Shown here piece after piece: positions 7,677 through 18,758 of a stretch of DNA of 64,000 bases. The translations under genes were made by a program, and so were the position numbers. Origin of the DNA: Sandaracinaceae bacterium. GTDB taxonomy: Bacteria > Myxococcota_A > Polyangia > Polyangiales > Houyiibacteriaceae. Below the pieces are notes generated by a model. It saw nothing but the letters and a program-made list of their open reading frames with translations. It was not told the DNA's origin and searched no databases. How positions within the stretch are numbered: the stretch's first letter is position 1; each line of letters begins with the position of its first letter. The stretch is from the NCBI GenBank assembly GCA_020633075.1, contig JACKEI010000002.1, positions 744,001 through 808,000 of the forward strand, given 5' to 3'.

Positions 7677-8796
7677 GAGAGCGCGGGCGATTGGGTGTTG
7701 GTACGGACAGCTGACGGGCGATGCGCTCGGCAGCCTGGTGGAGTTCAAGACTCCGGCCGACATCGCGGCGGCATACCCCGGCGGCGTGCGCGAGCTGCAC
7801 GACGGCGGCACCTTCGACACGCTGGCCGGCCAGCCCACGGATGACTCCGAGATGGCGCTGGCGCTGTCGTGGTCACTGCTGGACGAGGGCGACTTCGTGG
7901 ACGAGTCGGTGGCGCGCCACTACGTGAGCTGGTTCGCCACGGACCCTTTCGACATCGGCAACACGGTGCGCACCGCGGTGGAGGCGGGTCAGCGCGCGCT
8001 CGAGAACGAAGAGGACGTGGCGCCGGCCATGCGCAACGGCGCGAACCAGGCCAGCCAAGCCAACGGCGCGCTCATGCGCGTGTCGCCCATCGCCATCTTC
8101 GGCGCGCGGCGCGGTGACGAGTGGGTGGCCCGCGCGGCCATGGACGACGCGCTGCTGACGCACCCTCACCCCGCGTGCCGGCAGGCCAACGCCGTGTTCG
8201 CGGTGACGCTGGCGCGCGCCATCCGCGGCGAGACCGACCCCCGCGCCCTCTACGCCTCGGCGCAGGACTACGCCGCCCGCATGGACGCCCACCCCGTGGT
8301 GCGCGGCGCGCTGCGTGACGCCGAAGACGGCCCCCCGCGCGACTTCAGCGACAAGATGGGCTGGGTGCGCGTGGCGCTGCAGAACGCCTTCCACGTGCTC
8401 TTGCACGCTCCGTCGTTGGAGGAGGGGCTCGTCGAGACCGTCAGCCGCGGCGCCGACAGCGACACCAACGCGGCCATCGCGGGGGCGCTGATGGGCGCGG
8501 TCTACGGTGTGTCGGCCGTCCCCGCGCAGTGGCGCGCCGCAGTGGACAGCTGCGAGCCCGACGAAGACGAAGAGGGTGTGCAGCGCCCACGCCCCAGCTG
8601 GCTGTGGCCCACGGGCGCCGAGGGCTTGGCGCTCTCGCTGCTGGCTTCGGGTGAAGAGGTGAGCGGCGGCAGCCACCCCGAGGGCGACGACGACCCGGAC
8701 GCAGACGCCGAGGCGGACGAGCACGATCTCGAGGCCTACGCCGGGGGGATCCCGGGCGTGGGAGAGACGGGCGGCTCGGGCGGCGACGACGAGTAG
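7642..8796 (+). CDS. ADP-ribosylglycohydrolase family protein
   Basis: 384 residues from ATG 7642, overlapping the WYL gene by 35 bases; ATG 7657 or 7663 would reduce the overlap, and the conserved part begins at GERARAIGCWYGQLTGDALG. The ARH/DraG metal-binding motifs are present: GQPTDDSEMALAL near residue 55 and SRGADSDTNAAIAGALMGAVYG near residue 270. The family removes ADP-ribose from proteins or nucleic acids using two Mg2+ ions. The C-terminus is an acidic Asp/Glu/Gly-rich tail. Downstream of a likely stress-responsive WYL pair, it could reverse an ADP-ribosyl mark; the local partner transferase is not seen. A Fic gene lies about 10 kb away but makes AMP adducts, not ADP-ribose. Confidence 0.88.
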   Translation: MSLRKMVMDKGERARAIGCWYGQLTGDALGSLVEFKTPADIAAAYPGGVRELHDGGTFDTLAGQPTDDSEMALALSWSLLDEGDFVDESVARHYVSWFATDPFDIGNTVRTAVEAGQRALENEEDVAPAMRNGANQASQANGALMRVSPIAIFGARRGDEWVARAAMDDALLTHPHPACRQANAVFAVTLARAIRGETDPRALYASAQDYAARMDAHPVVRGALRDAEDGPPRDFSDKMGWVRVALQNAFHVLLHAPSLEEGLVETVSRGADSDTNAAIAGALMGAVYGVSAVPAQWRAAVDSCEPDEDEEGVQRPRPSWLWPTGAEGLALSLLASGEEVSGGSHPEGDDDPDADAEADEHDLEAYAGGIPGVGETGGSGGDDE

Positions 8797-8820
8797 GCCG
8801 GCGCGCGGCACGCGCACGAC

Positions 8821-8854
8821 CAGCGTGCCATCGCCCTCCGTGGCTGGCACGCTG
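8821..8854 (+). promoter_or_regulatory. Perfect 10-bp inverted repeat just before a lipoprotein start codon
   Basis: CAGCGTGCCA (8821-8830) and TGGCACGCTG (8845-8854) are perfect inverted repeats with a 14-base loop, ending 5 bases before ATG 8860. No T-tract follows, so it is a poor terminator for the gene before it. It may be an operator or an RNA hairpin covering the ribosome site. Confidence 0.5.
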
Positions 8855-8859
8855 TGACC

Positions 8860-9837
8860 ATGAGTGTTGGTGGTTGGTGGTCTCGCGGCGCGCTCTGCGC
8901 GGTGGCGTTGTTGATGGCCCTCGGCAGTGGCGCAGCGGGCTGCGGCGGAGGTGGCACGGGCGACACCGACGCGGGCGTAGACGCGTCGAGCTCCGGTGAC
9001 GCAGGCCGGCAAGACGCGAGCGCAACGGACGTGGGAGCCGCCGACACGGGCGGCGCAGACGGCGGCGCGTCCGACCTGGGGCAGGGCGACGCAGGTGGCG
9101 AGGACGGTGGCGCGCTCACGGACGGGGGCGCGCAGGCTGACGGCGGCAGTGGCACGGACGCGGGTGGCGTGACGGACGCAGGCACCGACGCAGGTGACCC
9201 CGACCTGGGCATGCCCGGCGAGGTCACCACCTATCTCCTGCGCTTCGACGAGCGCGACTGCCTGCCGCCCACCTGTGGTGGCTTCTTCGTGCAGGCCGTG
9301 AACCAGGAGATGACGCTCTGCGCGGACGGCCTCCTCTCGGCCCAGTGCTACGTGGCCGAGCTCGACTGGGCGCCCAGCGGTCTACGCATGGTGGATCAGA
9401 CGCGCGCCGTCAGCGCGTCCGGTGGCTTCCTGGTGGACGCGCGCATGGAGCGCCGCCGCTTCGGCAACGCGGGCGTGCTGGGCGTGCTCGCGGTGGAGGG
9501 CGCGTGGATCGCCGAGTGGGGCGCGCGCATCGAGCCCCCGTCGCTGCTGCCCTTCCACGCGCTCGCGCGCACGCCTCTGCTGTGCCTGATCGACCCATGC
9601 TTCAACATCCGCGTGGACACGCTCAACACCGCAGACGGCGAGAACGTCTCGGGGCTGAGCCTGAGCATGGTGGGCGCCCAGGCGGCGGACGTGCTGCGCG
9701 GCCAGGCGGCGCTCGAGGCCGGTACGCTGCGCGCGACGGGGGCCATCACCACGGACACCGTGCCCGGGCCCGGCGGCCTCGGGGAGACGTACCACGCGAC
9801 CCAGTTCTACGTGCCACTGCCTTTCACGTCGCGCTGA
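8860..9837 (+). CDS. Secreted lipoprotein, paralogue of the next gene
   Basis: 325 residues from ATG 8860 (a GTG lies two codons upstream). A type II signal peptide ends in LLMALGSGAAGC with Cys near residue 26. It is followed by a ~90-residue Asp/Gly/Ala/Ser linker and then a ~210-residue globular domain. That domain has paired Cys: CLPPTCGGFFVQAVN, LCADGLLSAQCYVAELDW and LLCLIDPCFNIRVDTLN. The same domain with the same Cys pattern is in the next gene, so the two arose by tandem duplication, and here the linker is expanded. I do not know its function; the Cys pattern may correspond to a myxobacterial DUF (DUF6748-like, from memory). Probably an outer-membrane-anchored surface protein. Confidence 0.8.
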   Translation: MSVGGWWSRGALCAVALLMALGSGAAGCGGGGTGDTDAGVDASSSGDAGRQDASATDVGAADTGGADGGASDLGQGDAGGEDGGALTDGGAQADGGSGTDAGGVTDAGTDAGDPDLGMPGEVTTYLLRFDERDCLPPTCGGFFVQAVNQEMTLCADGLLSAQCYVAELDWAPSGLRMVDQTRAVSASGGFLVDARMERRRFGNAGVLGVLAVEGAWIAEWGARIEPPSLLPFHALARTPLLCLIDPCFNIRVDTLNTADGENVSGLSLSMVGAQAADVLRGQAALEAGTLRATGAITTDTVPGPGGLGETYHATQFYVPLPFTSR

Positions 9838-9922
9838 CCGCTGGGAGCGCACGTGCGCCGGGCGCCGCTTCAGCCTGGCGGACGCGTGTGCCGGAGCGGC
9901 TAGCGAATGGCACCCTGTCGGG

Positions 9923-10705
9923 ATGACTAAGGTGGCTTGGTGGTCCAGTGTCGGCGCGCGCGCGTGCGCACACGGGGTGTTGTGTGTCGTCCTGCTTGTG
10001 GCCCCCGGCTGCAAGGGGGGCGGTGGCTCTCCGGACGCGGGCGACGGTGGTGACGCAAGCCACGCGGACCTTGGGATGCCAGGCCCGTCCACCACGTACT
10101 TTGCGAGGCACGACGGACGCCGCTGCGCTGCGCCGGGGTGCGGCGGGTACTTCCTCCAGGCGGTGAACCAGGCGGACACCCTGTGCGCCGACGGAACCCG
10201 CGCGGAGGAGTGCTACGTGGCGGACCTCGACTGGACGCCCAGCGCGCTCACGCCCTCGGACCAGACGCGCGCCACAGGCGCCACCGGCGGCTTCTTGCTG
10301 GACGGACAGATCAGCTCGCGCGCCTACGGCGGGAGCGGCGTGTTCGGTGTGCTCTTGGTGGAGAGCGCGTGGGTGGCGGAGTGGGGCACGCCGCTCACGG
10401 TGCCCACGGACGCGCCCCTGCACGGCCTCGCGCGCACGGCCTTGCTGTGCTTGATCGACCCCTGCTTCAACATCCGCATGGACACGCTGGGCACGGCGAC
10501 CACGCTCATGATCTCGGGGCTGGACGTGTCCGCCGTGGGCGCCAGCGGCCCCGAGCAAGCGTTGGCCGCGAGCGCGCTCGAGGCGGGCACGCTGCGCGCG
10601 ACGGGGAGCGTCATGACCGACGCGGTGGCGGGCCCCGGTGGCTTCGGTGAGACCTACCACGCGCAGCAGTTCTACCTGCGGCTTCCGCTGGACGCGCCCC
10701 CCTGA
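9923..10705 (+). CDS. Secreted lipoprotein, paralogue of the preceding gene
   Basis: 260 residues. The signal peptide ends at LCVVLLVAPGC, then comes a short GGGGSPDAGDGGDAS linker and the same globular domain as its upstream neighbour: CAAPGCGGYFLQAVNQ, LCADGTRAEECYVADLDWTP and ALLCLIDPCFNIRMDTL. Overall the domains align end to end without gaps of note, including the final GFGETYHAQQFYLRLP. The 85-base gap between the copies shows no terminator, so they may be co-transcribed. Function unknown. Confidence 0.8.
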   Translation: MTKVAWWSSVGARACAHGVLCVVLLVAPGCKGGGGSPDAGDGGDASHADLGMPGPSTTYFARHDGRRCAAPGCGGYFLQAVNQADTLCADGTRAEECYVADLDWTPSALTPSDQTRATGATGGFLLDGQISSRAYGGSGVFGVLLVESAWVAEWGTPLTVPTDAPLHGLARTALLCLIDPCFNIRMDTLGTATTLMISGLDVSAVGASGPEQALAASALEAGTLRATGSVMTDAVAGPGGFGETYHAQQFYLRLPLDAPP

Positions 10706-10821
10706 GCACGGCGCAGAAGGGCTCCTCCGCTCCTCTGCGCGCGGGCGGTGTCGCGCTCCGTTCTCGCGCTCCCCGCTCGCGCCCCTCGCGCGGCGTCGCG
10801 CCTGCGCGTACGCTCCCGCCC

Positions 10822-11682
10822 ATGAAGATCGGCATCGTCCCTCTCAACGTCGGTGGCCCCGAAGTGGCCGCGCAGATGATCCCTCTCGCCCAGTACGCGG
10901 AGGCTGCGGGCCTCGAGTCCGTGTGGACCTTCGAGCACGCCATGGTGCCCGTGGACTACAACTCGCGGTACCCGTACGACAAGTCGGGCAAGATGCCCAT
11001 TCAGCCCGAGGGCTGGTTCATCGACCCGCTCATCGCGCTGGCGCACGTGGCGGCCGCCACCAAGACGCTGCGCCTGGGCACGGGCGTGAACATCCTGCCG
11101 CAGACCAACCCGCTGCTCCTGGCCAAGCAAGCGGCCAGCATCGACGTGCTCAGCGGCGGGCGCCTCACGCTGGGGCTCGGCATCGGCTGGCTGGAGGAGG
11201 AGTTCGTGGCCATGGGCACGCCCTTCGAGCGCCGCGGCGCGCGCTTCAACGACTACATCGCCGCCATGAAGAAGGTGTGGAGCGGCGACGTGGTGGAGCA
11301 CCAGAGCGACTTCATCACGTGGAGTGGCTTCAAGAGCTACCCCACGCCCGCGCAGCGGCCGCACCCGCCGCTGCTGGTGGGTGGCACCTCCAAGCAGGCG
11401 CTCAAGCGCGTGGCCCAGCTGGGCGACGGCTGGTACGCGCCTAGCGGCAGCCCCGAGCAGCTGGGGGAGCAGCTCGCCGAGCTACGCACCATCGCCAACG
11501 AGGTCGGACGTGACTACGGCAGCATCGAGATCACGGGCACGTGGCGTGTGGCCGCGCAGCCCGACGCGCTCCAGCAGTACGCGGACCTGGGCGTCAGCCG
11601 GCTGATCGTGCCGCTCTTCTCCACCGGCGAGACCACCTACCAGGCGGCCATCGACGCCATCGCGAAGCGAGCGGGGCTCTGA
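10822..11682 (+). CDS. LLM-class oxidoreductase, F420-dependent type
   Basis: 286 residues, typical for the luciferase-like monooxygenase (LLM) superfamily in its F420-using subgroup (TIGR03619-like). MKIGIVPLNVGG, YAEAAGLESVWTFEHAMVP, LRLGTGVNILPQTNPLLLAKQ, SGGRLTLGLGIGWLEEEFVAMG and LLVGGTSKQALKRVAQLGDGW are in family order. It reduces or oxidises an unknown small substrate with a deazaflavin or flavin cofactor in the cytoplasm. It stands alone between lipoprotein genes and a convergent gene. Its 3' end is followed by a duplicated 15-base sequence (GGGCTCTGACGCGCG at 11674 and 11691). Confidence 0.87.
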   Translation: MKIGIVPLNVGGPEVAAQMIPLAQYAEAAGLESVWTFEHAMVPVDYNSRYPYDKSGKMPIQPEGWFIDPLIALAHVAAATKTLRLGTGVNILPQTNPLLLAKQAASIDVLSGGRLTLGLGIGWLEEEFVAMGTPFERRGARFNDYIAAMKKVWSGDVVEHQSDFITWSGFKSYPTPAQRPHPPLLVGGTSKQALKRVAQLGDGWYAPSGSPEQLGEQLAELRTIANEVGRDYGSIEITGTWRVAAQPDALQQYADLGVSRLIVPLFSTGETTYQAAIDAIAKRAGL

Positions 11683-11766
11683 CGCGCGCAGGGCTCTGAC
11701 GCGCGGGCTCTCAGGCGCGGAGCGCAGCCTCGGCCACGCGGAATGCACGCTGGACCTCGTCCTGCG

Positions 11767-13431
11767 CTAGCGCTTCTTCTTGCTCGCCTTGCGCTTCGCC
11801 TTCTGCTTGTTCTTCTCCGCGTTGGTGGCGGGCTTCTTTGGCGGGCTGGGGGCGCGGCGCTTCGGCGACTGGGACGCCGGCCCGAAGAGCTGCCCCTGGG
11901 ACTCGGCGAGCCAGGCCTCGATGCCCTCCTGCGAGTTCATGTCGAAGCCAGCGCGCGCGCCGGCCATGACGAAGGCCTTGGCCGGGCTGAAGTTGGACTC
12001 GTCGGACAGCCCGGCTTCCAGCTTGGCGACGGCCTTGTCGTCGAGCAGCGCGAGGCAGGCGTCCGCTTGGGCCAGGCCGAACTCACGCTTCAGGAACGCG
12101 TAGAAGGCGCGGCACTCGGCGATGATCTCGCCCGCATCTGCCGCGCGCACGCTCACCTTCGCGGGCACCGTCTGGAACAGCAGCTGGCGCAGCCCGCTCG
12201 GCTGCAGCGTGGCGATGGTCTCGCCGTGGTGCGTGGCGGCCAGGTCCATCACGAAGCTGCAGGCCTCCATGTCGGCCAGGCCCTCGGCTTCGGGCGAGGC
12301 GAGGAAGCGGCGGGTCAGCTCGGCTTCGAGGTCCGCGCGCTCTTCGTGGTCCATGTCCGGGCCGGCCTCGCGCAGCGCCGCCAGCTCCGCGACCAGGTCG
12401 TGGTCGGGCGCGTACTGCTTCGGCGTGCGCACGTAGGGGGCCCGCAGCGTCACCTCCACAAAGCCATCGTGCGTGCGCGCGCCGTGCGTCAACGCGACGG
12501 GCGGGCCGCCCTCGAACGCGGCCCGCAGCGCCTTCTTGTCGGCCATCAAGGCCACCATGGCCCGCGCCACGGCTTCTGCCAGGGTCACCTCGTCCGGGTC
12601 GGCGGGGCGCGTCACCAGGCCCGCGTCCACCGCCATCAGCCAGGGGTAGGCCTTCTTGGACACCAGCTCCCAGCCGTGCTCCCGCACCTCGGCCGGCACG
12701 GCCTCGGGCACCTCGTCGGGCCCGCCGAAGGAGATGGAGAAGTGCGGCGGCACGACGGGCTCCTCCCCGGCTTCGAAGGCCTCGGCCATGTCGATGTACG
12801 CCTCGAAGTCATCGAGGCCCGAGAACAGGATGAGCCCCAGGCTCTCGCCCATCTGGCCGATGACCGACATGGCCGCGTCGCGCAGGCCCATGGACTCCAC
12901 GGTGACCGCGATGAGGCACTCGTCGTCCGGCACCACCTTCCACGGCGCGGCCTTGTAGAGCGCGGCCGCGGCGGAGAAGAACGACGCGATGGCGGGCGGC
13001 TCGAGGCCCAGCGACATGTACGAGGGGGGCTCGCCGCTAGAGCCCAGGTGCTCCTGCATGTGTGCCAGCACGGCGTCCAGCTCCGGCGTGGGCGCACACA
13101 CGACCTCGAGCCCGGGGTGCCCCTCGCGCAGCGCGGCAGCCAGCTCCTCGGAGCTCACCCGCACGCGCGTGGGGGAGTGCGGCTTGCCGTACATGGGCCG
13201 GGCGATGGTCTCGCTCAGGCTGCGGCTCGCCAAGGCCAGCAGCTCGCCGGGGCGCTCCGTCGCGGTCCCCAGGATGGCGCCCTCTGCGTCGAGCCACAGC
13301 AGCACCTCGGGCTGGTAGGGCTCGCCCTCGCCCGTGACGTACGCGGGCATGGTGGTGATGCCACCCACCCACTCGACGATCTTGCTGTGCTTGCTGCGGC
13401 GCGAGCCAGCGCGGATGGGCGTGACGCTCAT
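11767..13431 (-). CDS. Hypothetical protein with Lys-rich C-terminal tail
   Basis: 554 residues from ATG 13431; an upstream ATG at 13515 adds 28 residues unlike a protein. No catalytic motif is recognised. A middle block (about residues 130-230) reads ALYKAAPWKVVPDDECLIAV then SVIGQMGESLGLILFSGLDD. This arrangement recurs in bacterial proteins of unknown function (DUF7309/DUF6930-like, from memory). The last ~35 residues are Lys/Ala/Pro-rich (KNKQKAKRKASKKKR), suggesting nucleic-acid or membrane-surface contact. It is cytoplasmic by lack of a signal. It is co-directional with kptA, 84 bases away. Confidence 0.75.
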   Translation of the reverse strand: MSVTPIRAGSRRSKHSKIVEWVGGITTMPAYVTGEGEPYQPEVLLWLDAEGAILGTATERPGELLALASRSLSETIARPMYGKPHSPTRVRVSSEELAAALREGHPGLEVVCAPTPELDAVLAHMQEHLGSSGEPPSYMSLGLEPPAIASFFSAAAALYKAAPWKVVPDDECLIAVTVESMGLRDAAMSVIGQMGESLGLILFSGLDDFEAYIDMAEAFEAGEEPVVPPHFSISFGGPDEVPEAVPAEVREHGWELVSKKAYPWLMAVDAGLVTRPADPDEVTLAEAVARAMVALMADKKALRAAFEGGPPVALTHGARTHDGFVEVTLRAPYVRTPKQYAPDHDLVAELAALREAGPDMDHEERADLEAELTRRFLASPEAEGLADMEACSFVMDLAATHHGETIATLQPSGLRQLLFQTVPAKVSVRAADAGEIIAECRAFYAFLKREFGLAQADACLALLDDKAVAKLEAGLSDESNFSPAKAFVMAGARAGFDMNSQEGIEAWLAESQGQLFGPASQSPKRRAPSPPKKPATNAEKNKQKAKRKASKKKR

Positions 13432-13515
13432 GCGCGAGGTCTGGCGCAGCGCGAGCGAGTGGGCAATCGGGCGCCGCACAACCCCGCAATCACAGGGGGC
13501 GCAACGGACCCTCAC

Positions 13516-14070
13516 TCAGCCGGCGGAGAGACCCTCGATGAACGCGCTGGGAACGTCGGTGGTCAACCAGACCCCATTGGCCGAGAGGTAGAAGAGGTGC
13601 CCCGCCGCGTGCATGGCCCCCGCATCGACCCGCAGTAGGACGGGCTTGCCCCGTCGTCCGCCGACGGCGAGCGCGGTACCCTCGTCCGCCGACAGGTGCA
13701 CGTGGTGGCGCGCCATCCGCTGTAGCCCCGCCGCGCGAATCGCGGGGAGCGCGGCGGCGACGGTCCCGTGGAATAGCCTGGTCGGGGGCTCGACGGGTGT
13801 CAGGCCCAGCTCCACCTCGGTGGAGTGCCCTTGGTTCGCGCGGATCCGCAGCCCATCCTCCGAAAACGCGAAACGCTGCTTCGAGCTGGTGCTCACGATG
13901 TGCTCCAGCTGCGCTCGGGTAAGACCGTTGCCGCACGCGGCGCAGCCCTCCAGGAGCGCGTCCACGTTGACCCAGCCAGCGGCGTCCAGGGTGAGGCCTG
14001 CCACCTCTGGCTGATGGCGCAGCACCAGGCTCAGGAACTTGCTGGCGGCTGTCTTGGCTCGTTCGTCCAT
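13516..14070 (-). CDS. kptA: RNA 2'-phosphotransferase (Tpt1/KptA)
   Basis: 184 residues from ATG 14070. SKFLSLVLRHQPEVAGLTLD is the strongly conserved KptA opening (the Arg-His pair binds the phosphate). GWVNVDALLE, RIRANQGHS, LFHGT, HHVHLSADEGTALAVGGRRG and VLLRVDA complete the family pattern. KptA moves an internal RNA 2'-phosphate to NAD+, giving ADP-ribose 1'',2''-cyclic phosphate. It is essential in fungal tRNA splicing, but its bacterial substrate is unsettled. It diverges from the gene at 14129 with only 58 bases between starts, so promoters must overlap or lie in a shared region. Confidence 0.93.
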   Translation of the reverse strand: MDERAKTAASKFLSLVLRHQPEVAGLTLDAAGWVNVDALLEGCAACGNGLTRAQLEHIVSTSSKQRFAFSEDGLRIRANQGHSTEVELGLTPVEPPTRLFHGTVAAALPAIRAAGLQRMARHHVHLSADEGTALAVGGRRGKPVLLRVDAGAMHAAGHLFYLSANGVWLTTDVPSAFIEGLSAG

Positions 14071-14128
14071 GCCACGCAGTCCTAGGGCGCGCCGGGCGCC
14101 TCGCAAGTGTACTCTCGTCGGCGAGGCC

Positions 14129-14725
14129 ATGAGCGACCAGCTGCCCGAGACCAATCGCGAACTCTACGTGTTCATCGCCGCCCTTGTGAGCCGCAACGAG
14201 GGCCATTGCATCACGCTGCAGGCGTACCTGGAGAACCTGAGCAGGCTGGCGCGCCCGTGGGCCGCCTGCCATGGCCTCCCTCTTGCCGACTTCACACATG
14301 TGCTCCAGGCAGCCTTCGAGCCCGTGCCCGACAGCGGCGGCGCGCCCGTTGACGCTTCCACAGGGTACTTGGCCTGGGAGCGGCGCGTCGCCGAGCAGAT
14401 CCGCGACCTGCGAGAGATGCGCGAGGCGGGGACACTGGACAACGAGCACCGCTACTTCGGCGTGGATGCACCGCGAGGCTCGCGCTGGTTCAACTTCGAC
14501 CCCTGCACCTATCTCGAATGCGCCGCCGCGGGGACGACCGGCGGGTGGCGAGAGGGCGACGACACCGGGCGTGCGTACGTGCCTGGTAAAGTTGCCGTGC
14601 TCGATGAGTCGGGGGAACTCAGGGCGGTGGACCCGCGCGAGATCGAGGACCCCGTCGTCGCGCTGCGCGAAATCTCCTGGGAAGACTTCACGGACTTCGT
14701 GGAAGCGGGGCAGTGGTACGAGTAG
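14129..14725 (+). CDS. Hypothetical cytoplasmic protein
   Basis: 198 residues from ATG 14129. No signal or membrane segment. The centre and C-terminus carry YFGVDAPRGSRWFNFDPCTYLECAAAG and a tail rich in Asp/Glu (EISWEDFTDFVEAGQWYE). The W-x-NFDP-x-x-YLEC block looks like those of small immunity or SUKH-like stand-alone proteins, but I do not recognise a named family. It is divergent from kptA and followed by a DHFR-like gene 55 bases downstream. Confidence 0.72.
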   Translation: MSDQLPETNRELYVFIAALVSRNEGHCITLQAYLENLSRLARPWAACHGLPLADFTHVLQAAFEPVPDSGGAPVDASTGYLAWERRVAEQIRDLREMREAGTLDNEHRYFGVDAPRGSRWFNFDPCTYLECAAAGTTGGWREGDDTGRAYVPGKVAVLDESGELRAVDPREIEDPVVALREISWEDFTDFVEAGQWYE

Positions 14726-15291
14726 CGGCGGTCTCGCACGCTCGCGGCGCAGCGGCGCGGCCATCGCGTATCATCAGCCCATGAAGCGCGTGCACGTGTT
14801 CATGGCCATGTCGCTCGATGGGTTCATCGCCGGGCCCAACGACGAGCTCGACTGGCTCCAGCGCGAGGGCGCGGAGGACACCTTCACGCCGTTCATGCAG
14901 GGCGTTGGGGCGATGTTGATGGGTCGGCGCACCTATGACGTGGTGAGCGGCTTCGACGGCGACTGGCCCTACGGCGAGACCCCCGTGCTGGTCGCCACGA
15001 GTCGCCCCCTGAGCGCCGCACGCGGCGTGGTCACGGCGGTGAGCGGGAGCATCACGGACCTGGTCGACGAGGCGAAGGCCGCCGCGGGCGAGCGCGACGT
15101 CTACCTCGACGGGGGCGCGCTCATTCGCTCGGCACTGGACGCGGGGCTGGTCGACGAGCTCACGCTCACGTTGATTCCCACGGTCCTGGGCGCGGGGTTG
15201 CCCCTCTGGACCGGCGTCGCCCGGCGACACGAGCTCACTCTCCAGAGTTCGCGGGAGCTTGGCGCAGGGCTGGTCCAGCTACGCTACGTGC

Positions 15292-17473
<2,182 letters not shown>

Positions 17474-17481
<8 letters not shown>

Positions 17482-17986
17482 GTGCTTCTCCTCTTTCGGC
17501 CTCTCTGCGGGCCATGTTTCTGGGCGGCTGACTCTCGGTGGGCTCGCTCGCGCAGCGCTCGCAGACGCCGCGGACCTCCACGTGCGCGCTCACGACCTGA
17601 CCGAACTGGCTCACCGTGTCGGGGAGGCGGAGCGCGTTCAGCTCCGCGCTCTCGAAGTCGCGCACCAGACCGCAGCGCGTGCAGACGTAGTGGTGGTGCC
17701 TCTGTACGTTCGCGTCGAAGCGCACGCTGTCCTGCCGCGGACCCAGAGTGGTCACCACGCCCAGGTCGGTGAGCAACCACAGCGTCCGATAGACTGTGTC
17801 CAGCGACACGGTGGGCGTCGTCACCTGCACCGCGCGGTGCACCGCCTCGGCGCTGGGGTGCTCCACGCTCGACGCGAGCACCCGGAAGATCTCGAGGCGT
17901 TGATGGGTGAGCTTGATGCCCGCGGACCGCGCGGCTGCCTTGAACCGCTCGAGCCGCGTCTGGGTCTCTATCGTCTCCGTAGTCAC
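17474..17986 (-). CDS. Fur-family regulator, PerR/FurA-like
   Basis: 170 residues. An N-terminal winged helix (GIKLTHQRLEIFRVLASS, VSLDTVYRTLWLLTDLGVV) is followed by the dimer domain with VQRHHHYVCTRCGLVRDFES and VCERCASEP, giving two CxxC pairs for structural zinc and a His-rich regulatory metal site. Position upstream of and overlapping katG points to a peroxide sensor repressing katG and itself, by analogy with PerR and FurA. Direct repeats lie just upstream of its start (17993-18019). Confidence 0.92.
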
Positions 17987-17992
17987 GTACCC

Positions 17993-18019
17993 ATTCCTAT
18001 TTGCGTATCATTCTTATTT
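17993..18019 (-). promoter_or_regulatory. AT-rich direct repeats before the perR-like/katG operon
   Basis: ATTCCTATTT (17993-18002) and ATTCTTATTT (18010-18019) are direct repeats 17 bases apart in an AT-rich island, 7-33 bases before the regulator start at 17986. Fur-family operators are AT-rich, so an autoregulatory site is plausible; it does not match the canonical PerR or Fur palindrome. Confidence 0.4.
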
Positions 18020-18113
18020 AGGAGTCTACCCATATCTGGACGCACGTCAACAGCTGGCCCCTGCTCACTCATCGGCGGTCGACACCGACCAATCGGCATG
18101 GCACTTCGGCGAG

Positions 18114-18725
18114 ATGGCGCGTGCCCCGTCCAAAGACACCGGCGTGAGCAAGACCAGCGACGTCGACACGTACTTCGCCCGCGCGAGGCCGTGGCGGGAG
18201 GAGGCAACGCAGCTGCGCTCCATCCTGCGCGCCACCCCGCTGGACGAGGCTCTCAAGTGGGGCAAGCCCTGCTACGGCGCGGAGGGCAAGAACATCGCCA
18301 TCATGCAGCCCATGAAGGGGTTCCTGGCGCTCATGTTCTTCAAGGGCGCGCTGCTGAAGGACCCGCAGGGCCTCCTCCAGGAACAGGGCGAGAACACCCG
18401 CTCCGCGCTGCGCCTCTGCTTCACCAGCGTGGACCAGGTGCGCGACATGCAGGCGGTGATTCAGGACTTCGTGCGGCAGGCCATCGAGGTGGAGCGCGCT
18501 GGCCTGACGGTCGAGAAGAGCAGCGAGCTCGTGCTGGTGGACGAGCTGCAAGCGCAGCTGGACGGCAACCCCACGCTGCGGGCCGCCTTCCAGGCCCTGA
18601 CCCCCGGCCGACAGCGGGCCTACAACATCTACTTCGCCGGAGCGAAGCGCGCCCAGACGCGCGCCGACCGCGTGGCCAAGTGCGTGCCCGCCATCCTCGC
18701 GGGGCGCGGCTTGCGGGACGACTGA
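18114..18725 (+). CDS. YdeI-like protein (DUF1801 fold)
   Basis: 203 residues from ATG 18114. VDTYFARARPWREEATQLRSIL, LDEALKWGKPCYGAEGKNIAIM, LMFFKGALLKDPQGLL and a C-terminal helical half ending in RQRAYNIYFAGAKRAQTRADRV are the YdeI/OmpD-associated family pattern, whose N-terminal half has the frataxin-like DUF1801 fold. Members are small cytoplasmic proteins of unclear role, some linked to iron or peptide stress. It diverges from the peroxide-sensor operon with the AT-rich operator candidate between them. Confidence 0.83.
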   Translation: MARAPSKDTGVSKTSDVDTYFARARPWREEATQLRSILRATPLDEALKWGKPCYGAEGKNIAIMQPMKGFLALMFFKGALLKDPQGLLQEQGENTRSALRLCFTSVDQVRDMQAVIQDFVRQAIEVERAGLTVEKSSELVLVDELQAQLDGNPTLRAAFQALTPGRQRAYNIYFAGAKRAQTRADRVAKCVPAILAGRGLRDD

Positions 18726-18758
18726 TGCTCCGGGTGTGAGCCGTCGTCCACGTCCCGG

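Noticed and set aside
13490..14764. 424-residue minus-strand frame over the 14129 gene and kptA
   Set aside because: Arg/Gly/Ala-rich shadow frame of the two real genes.
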